Made by a program: the position numbers and the translations under genes. Below the pieces are notes generated by a model that was given only the letters and a program-made list of their open reading frames with translations, searched no databases and was not told where the DNA came from. A stretch of DNA of 64,000 nt. It comes from Streptomyces sp. NRRL F-5135 (GTDB taxonomy: Bacteria; Actinomycetota; Actinomycetes; Streptomycetales; Streptomycetaceae). Positions within the stretch are counted from its first letter, which is position 1, and each line of letters opens with the position of its first letter. The DNA lies in NCBI RefSeq assembly GCF_000719775.1, contig NZ_JOHR01000007.1:1-64000 (forward strand). Direction: 5' to 3'. Shown here in pieces: positions 61,148 to 64,000 of this stretch.

Positions 61148-61376
61148 GCCAGATCTCCTCGAAAAGCAACAGATCAACGGATCAGGGACGACGGTGTGCG
61201 CCATCGGCGCGACGCCCCCGGTACGAGGGCGGGTGAGCGGAGCGGCGGGCGGGGCGGTCGTCCACAGGACATCGGTGCGCCCGTGTCCTTCCGGCCTCGT
61301 CGGCCGGCCGGTGGCGCGGCCCCCGGGCCCGACCGGGCGCGGCGTCACGCCTCGGCGACGCCGTCCGCCCCCGCTC

Positions 61377-61613
61377 TCACGCCGGGACGCTGCGACGCCA
61401 TCGCATTCCGTTGACCTGACCGGGCTCGTCCCCGATCACGTACCGCACCCGGCGGCCGTGCACGCGGCGCGCGGGGGCGCGGCAGCCGCGCGGCCTGCAA
61501 CCGCGGGCGAGCGGTGCGTGCGGCAGCGGCGCGAGCGCCGGCGGTACGCACCCCGAGGCGCCCGGCCGTACGGATACGGCGGGCAGGGAGCGCACGGCGA
61601 CGGCACGGGCCAC
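61377..61613 (-). CDS. trpM: Small tryptophan biosynthesis modulator TrpM
   Basis: A small Arg-rich protein between trpC and trpB. The C-terminal part ([40 protein letters not shown]) matches, from memory, TrpM of S. coelicolor, a protein of about 63 residues reported to modulate tryptophan synthesis. The first GTG (61613) gives 78 residues and lies 8 nt after the trpC stop; another GTG at 61595 gives 72. The start is uncertain. Confidence 0.7.
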   Translation of the reverse strand: MARAVAVRSLPAVSVRPGASGCVPPALAPLPHAPLARGCRPRGCRAPARRVHGRRVRYVIGDEPGQVNGMRWRRSVPA

Positions 61614-61620
61614 GGCGGAG

Positions 61621-62430
61621 TCAGTCCCTCCCCTGCCGCAGCGCGGGGTGCGCGCCCGCCGCGACCAGGTCGGCCACCGCCGCCTTCGGGTCGCGGCCGG
61701 TGACCAGCGACTCGCCGACGAGCACCGCGTCGGCCCCGGCGTTGGCGTAGGCGATCAGGTCGTGCGGCCCGCGCACGCCGGACTCGGCGACCTTCACGAT
61801 GCCCGCGGGGATCTCGGGCGCGACCCGCTCGAACGTGGAGCGGTCGACCTTCAGCGTCTTCAGGTTCCGCGCGTTCACCCCGATGACCCGCGCCCCGGCG
61901 GCCACGGCGCGCTCGGTCTCCTCCTCGTCGTGCACCTCGACGAGCGGGGTGAGCCCGATCGACTCGGCCCGCTCGATCAGGGACACCAGCGCGGGCTGCT
62001 CCAGCGCGGCGACGATCAGCAGGACCACGTCCGCCCCGTACGCCCGCGCCTCCCACAGCTGGTAGGAGGTGACGATGAAGTCCTTGCGCAGGACCGGGAT
62101 GTCGACCTTGGCCCGTACGGCCTCCAGGTCGGCGAGCGAGCCGCCGAAGCGCCGCTGCTCGGTGAGTACGGAGATGACGGCGGCGCCGCCCGCCTCGTAG
62201 TCGGCGGCGAGACCCGCCGGGTCGGCGATCGCCGCGAGCGCGCCCTTGGACGGGCTTGAGCGCTTGACCTCGCAGATCACCTGGACGCCCTCGCCGCTCA
62301 GCGCCGCGGCCCCGTCCTTGGCCCGGGGGGCCTTGGCCGCGCGGTCCTTGAGCTCGTCGAGGCCCACGCGTGCCTGCCGCTCTGCGAGGTCGGCGCGGAC
62401 GCCTTCGATGATCTCGTCGAGCACACTCAC
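61621..62430 (-). CDS. trpC: Indole-3-glycerol phosphate synthase
   Basis: A 269-residue TIM-barrel enzyme making indole-3-glycerol phosphate. The N-terminus [21 protein letters not shown], the catalytic Lys in [11 protein letters not shown], Lys in [22 protein letters not shown], Glu in [10 protein letters not shown], the VIGVNARNL motif and the phosphate loop [11 protein letters not shown] are all present. GTG 62430 has GGAAGGGGG upstream. It lies just before trpM, trpB and trpA, forming a typical Streptomyces trpCMBA run. Confidence 0.96.
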   Translation of the reverse strand: MSVLDEIIEGVRADLAERQARVGLDELKDRAAKAPRAKDGAAALSGEGVQVICEVKRSSPSKGALAAIADPAGLAADYEAGGAAVISVLTEQRRFGGSLADLEAVRAKVDIPVLRKDFIVTSYQLWEARAYGADVVLLIVAALEQPALVSLIERAESIGLTPLVEVHDEEETERAVAAGARVIGVNARNLKTLKVDRSTFERVAPEIPAGIVKVAESGVRGPHDLIAYANAGADAVLVGESLVTGRDPKAAVADLVAAGAHPALRQGRD

Positions 62431-62627
62431 GCGAGGGGCCCCCTTCCGGGACGGTGCTGTGGACGCGGCGCCGGCCCGGCCGGGGCGCGGATCCGCATCG
62501 GGTACGGAGGTGGTCAGGTCGGCCACGGGAATTTCGGCCACGGGGCCGGGACCAGCCATGTCGATGCTAGCCGGAAGCGGCCGAAGGACTCGCATCCGGT
62601 GCGCCGAGCATGCCATGACCTGGTGCT

Positions 62628-63179
62628 TCAGGGCGCGAGCGACGAGCCGAAGGGGAGATTTCTGACCACCGTGAAGAGCAGGATCACCCCGCCGAGCGTC
62701 CACCACCAGACCGGCTTCTGGGGCACGCGCACGGGCAGCCGCCGCCAGGCCCGCACCAGCCAGAGGACCCAGAAGACGGCGAAGACGGCGTACCCGACGA
62801 CGGCCAGCGCGTTGTCGCCGAGGGCGGTGACGAGGTCGCCGTGCGCGACGGCGTGGGCGCTGCGCAGCCCGCCGCAGCCGGGGCAGTACAGGCCGGTCAG
62901 GGAGTAGAGGGGGCAGACGGGGTAGTGGCCGGGCTCGTTCGGATCGACCTGGCCGACATACGTCCAGGCGGCGGCGATCCCGGCGAGGGTGGCGACCGGC
63001 GCGGCCAGTCGCCGGGCCCGCGAGGCCGCGGGGCGCGGCCCGGACCGGGGCACCGGGGGACCCGCCGGCCGGCCGTGCGGCGGGTCCGGCACGTCGGGCG
63101 GGGCGCTCGGGTCGCCGACGGCCGCACGGCGGCCCGGACCGGGGCCGCCGTCGGGAACCGGCGCGGTGGGGTCTGGCAT
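62628..63179 (-). CDS. DUF2752 membrane protein
   Basis: A 183-residue membrane protein. The first 60 residues are Pro/Gly/Arg-rich and disordered; three hydrophobic segments follow. The DUF2752 signature [28 protein letters not shown] is clear, with the CPGCGG motif at a membrane edge. Function unknown. The ATG at 63179 is preceded by GGGTGGA; a GTG at 63188 is an alternative. Confidence 0.87.
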   Translation of the reverse strand: MPDPTAPVPDGGPGPGRRAAVGDPSAPPDVPDPPHGRPAGPPVPRSGPRPAASRARRLAAPVATLAGIAAAWTYVGQVDPNEPGHYPVCPLYSLTGLYCPGCGGLRSAHAVAHGDLVTALGDNALAVVGYAVFAVFWVLWLVRAWRRLPVRVPQKPVWWWTLGGVILLFTVVRNLPFGSSLAP

Positions 63180-63253
63180 GGCGTCCACCCGGTGATTGTC
63201 GCTGCTGGTGCGGGGCGGCGCGGCCGGCTTCGCCGGGAAGCGTCCGCCGCCGG

Positions 63254-63571
63254 TCAGACCGCCTGGGAGGCCGCGGCCTCGGCCGCGGGGGCCTCGGCCT
63301 TCGGGGCGCCGCCCCGGGCGGACCGCTCGACCTGCGCGCGGGTGGCCTCGGCCCTGGCGCGGACGACCGCCTCGGACTCCTTCGGCATGCCCAGGCCGGC
63401 GGCCTTCATCGCCAGTCCGACGACACCACCGGCCACCGCGATCGCCATGCCGGCCCAGAACCCGAGCGTGTTCGCCGCCACCATGAAGACTCCCGCGACG
63501 CAGAAACCGACGAAGGAGATGATGACACCGGTCCAGGCCGCCGGGGTGTGTCCGTGGCTGCTGCCCGCCAT
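63254..63571 (-). CDS. HGxxPAAW-family small membrane protein
   Basis: A 105-residue actinobacterial protein of the trp neighbourhood. [50 protein letters not shown] contains the HGxxPAAW motif and two membrane helices. The C-terminal third is an Ala/Glu/Arg-rich cytoplasmic tail. AGGAG lies 6 nt before the ATG. Function unknown. Confidence 0.9.
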   Translation of the reverse strand: MAGSSHGHTPAAWTGVIISFVGFCVAGVFMVAANTLGFWAGMAIAVAGGVVGLAMKAAGLGMPKESEAVVRARAEATRAQVERSARGGAPKAEAPAAEAAASQAV

Positions 63572-63681
63572 GAGTTGCTCCTTGATGCTGTAGCGCTGTG
63601 TGAGTCGGACGCTCACGGCACATTGTCCCGCATGGTTCACCCGTACAGACCCGCGGGTCCGGGTGACGCGACCCACAGCAC

Positions 63682-63717
63682 CACGCCGCACGCCCATGGC
63701 CGGGTGCGTGCGGCGTG
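63682..63717 (-). terminator. Terminator after the Trp-associated membrane-protein gene
   Basis: A perfect 12-bp stem CACGCCGCACGC/GCGTGCGGCGTG with a 12-nt loop, 17 nt past the stop codon. Confidence 0.75.
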
Positions 63718-63734
63718 AGGTGTGGCCCGCGGCC

Positions 63735-64000
63735 CTATCGCGTGGTGTCCGTGGTGTTCGTGGGGCCCGCCGGGTCCGTCGGGGCAGTCGGGTCTTCGCC
63801 TCGGTCGAGCGCCTTCCACAGGTCCTCCGGGCGGTCCGGGTCCACGGCGGGGGCCCGGCGGCCGGGGCCGCCACGGCGCCCGGCCCGGCCCGTCGCGCCC
63901 GCCGCCGTGCCGCCGGTCCGCTCGTAGCGGCCGGACATGGCGGGCCAGCGCGGGCCGAAGCGCAGGGCGAGCAGGCCGGCGAGGAGGATCAGCGCGCCGC
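63735..64000 (-). CDS. Trp-biosynthesis-associated membrane protein, C-terminal part
   Basis: Only the last 88 codons lie in the window; the gene continues past position 64000. It ends a membrane helix (ALILLAGLLALRFGPRWPAM) and has a basic, then acidic tail (RYERTGG, DLWKALDRGEDPT). This matches the C-terminus of the TIGR02234-type membrane protein commonly found in actinobacterial trp clusters, consistent with the neighbouring trp genes. The DLWKALDRGEDPT tail is typical. Confidence 0.75.
   Translation of the reverse strand, partial: GALILLAGLLALRFGPRWPAMSGRYERTGGTAAGATGRAGRRGGPGRRAPAVDPDRPEDLWKALDRGEDPTAPTDPAGPTNTTDTTR

Noticed and set aside
61148..61376. trp attenuator or T-box upstream of trpB
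   Set aside because: No short leader peptide with repeated TGG codons and no T-box core sequence is visible.

Overview
The window is chromosomal DNA of a Streptomyces or very close relative. The signs are very high GC with codons ending mostly in G or C, frequent GTG starts and one TTG start, 4-nt GTGA/ATGA gene overlaps, and strong GC hairpins without U-tracts as terminators. The gene content also fits: rpsA, hrpB, polA, a five-gene liv-type operon, an ANTAR response regulator, gltBD, lgt and a trp block with trpM. From memory, the two flanks follow the order of the S. coelicolor chromosome core (rpsA-polA-liv operon, then gltBD-lgt-trpABMC). Most of the window is therefore core chromosome, and the accessory content lies mainly between about 22.5 and 43.4 kb.

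Layout. 0-15.2 kb holds information-processing and housekeeping genes: a PAC2-family protein, ribosomal protein S1, a SAM methyltransferase coupled to the helicase HrpB, a secreted lytic transglycosylase, DNA polymerase I, a YdeP-type molybdopterin oxidoreductase and a PaaI-type thioesterase. 15.9-21.7 kb is a complete branched-chain amino-acid ABC uptake operon: lipoprotein, two permeases and two ATPases. It ends at a convergent terminator shared with a PdtaR-like antiterminator response regulator. 22.55 kb carries an unusual class I tRNA gene with anticodon CAA, followed by a gene coding an N-terminal helix-turn-helix joined to a LAGLIDADG domain.

23.6-43.4 kb is a mixed accessory stretch. 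It holds a SIMPL protein, a TAT-exported 5'-nucleotidase, an orphan lysine/ornithine N-hydroxylase, an M1 aminopeptidase, an AraC regulator overlapping a chorismate mutase gene and divergent from a GH35 beta-galactosidase, a secreted trypsin, a zinc-metalloprotease-like protein with a zinc ribbon, and an ankyrin/HEAT protein. A secreted guanyl-specific RNase with a barstar-like inhibitor, a DEAD-box helicase beside a cold-shock protein, a decayed PPOX-family pseudogene and a von Willebrand A protein follow. Short tandem repeats are common in its intergenic regions. 43.7-49.7 kb is gltBD. 50.3-56.9 kb holds a VIT/CCC1-type membrane protein and a four-gene operon of two ADP-ribosylglycohydrolase-family proteins, a ribokinase-like kinase and a CitE-like lyase. 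57-64 kb is lgt, a DsbA-like protein, trpA, trpB, trpM, trpC and three small membrane-protein genes of the trp neighbourhood, the last cut by the window edge.

The most interesting locus is 22.55-23.52 kb. The tRNA carries a leucine-type CAA anticodon but lacks the long variable arm expected of bacterial tRNA-Leu, and about 110 nt downstream lies a LAGLIDADG protein that keeps both catalytic acidic residues. Second-tier observations are a terminator-like hairpin in the cold-shock gene leader, the PPOX gene joined end to end across an internal deletion, and the ADP-ribosylglycohydrolase/kinase/lyase operon.
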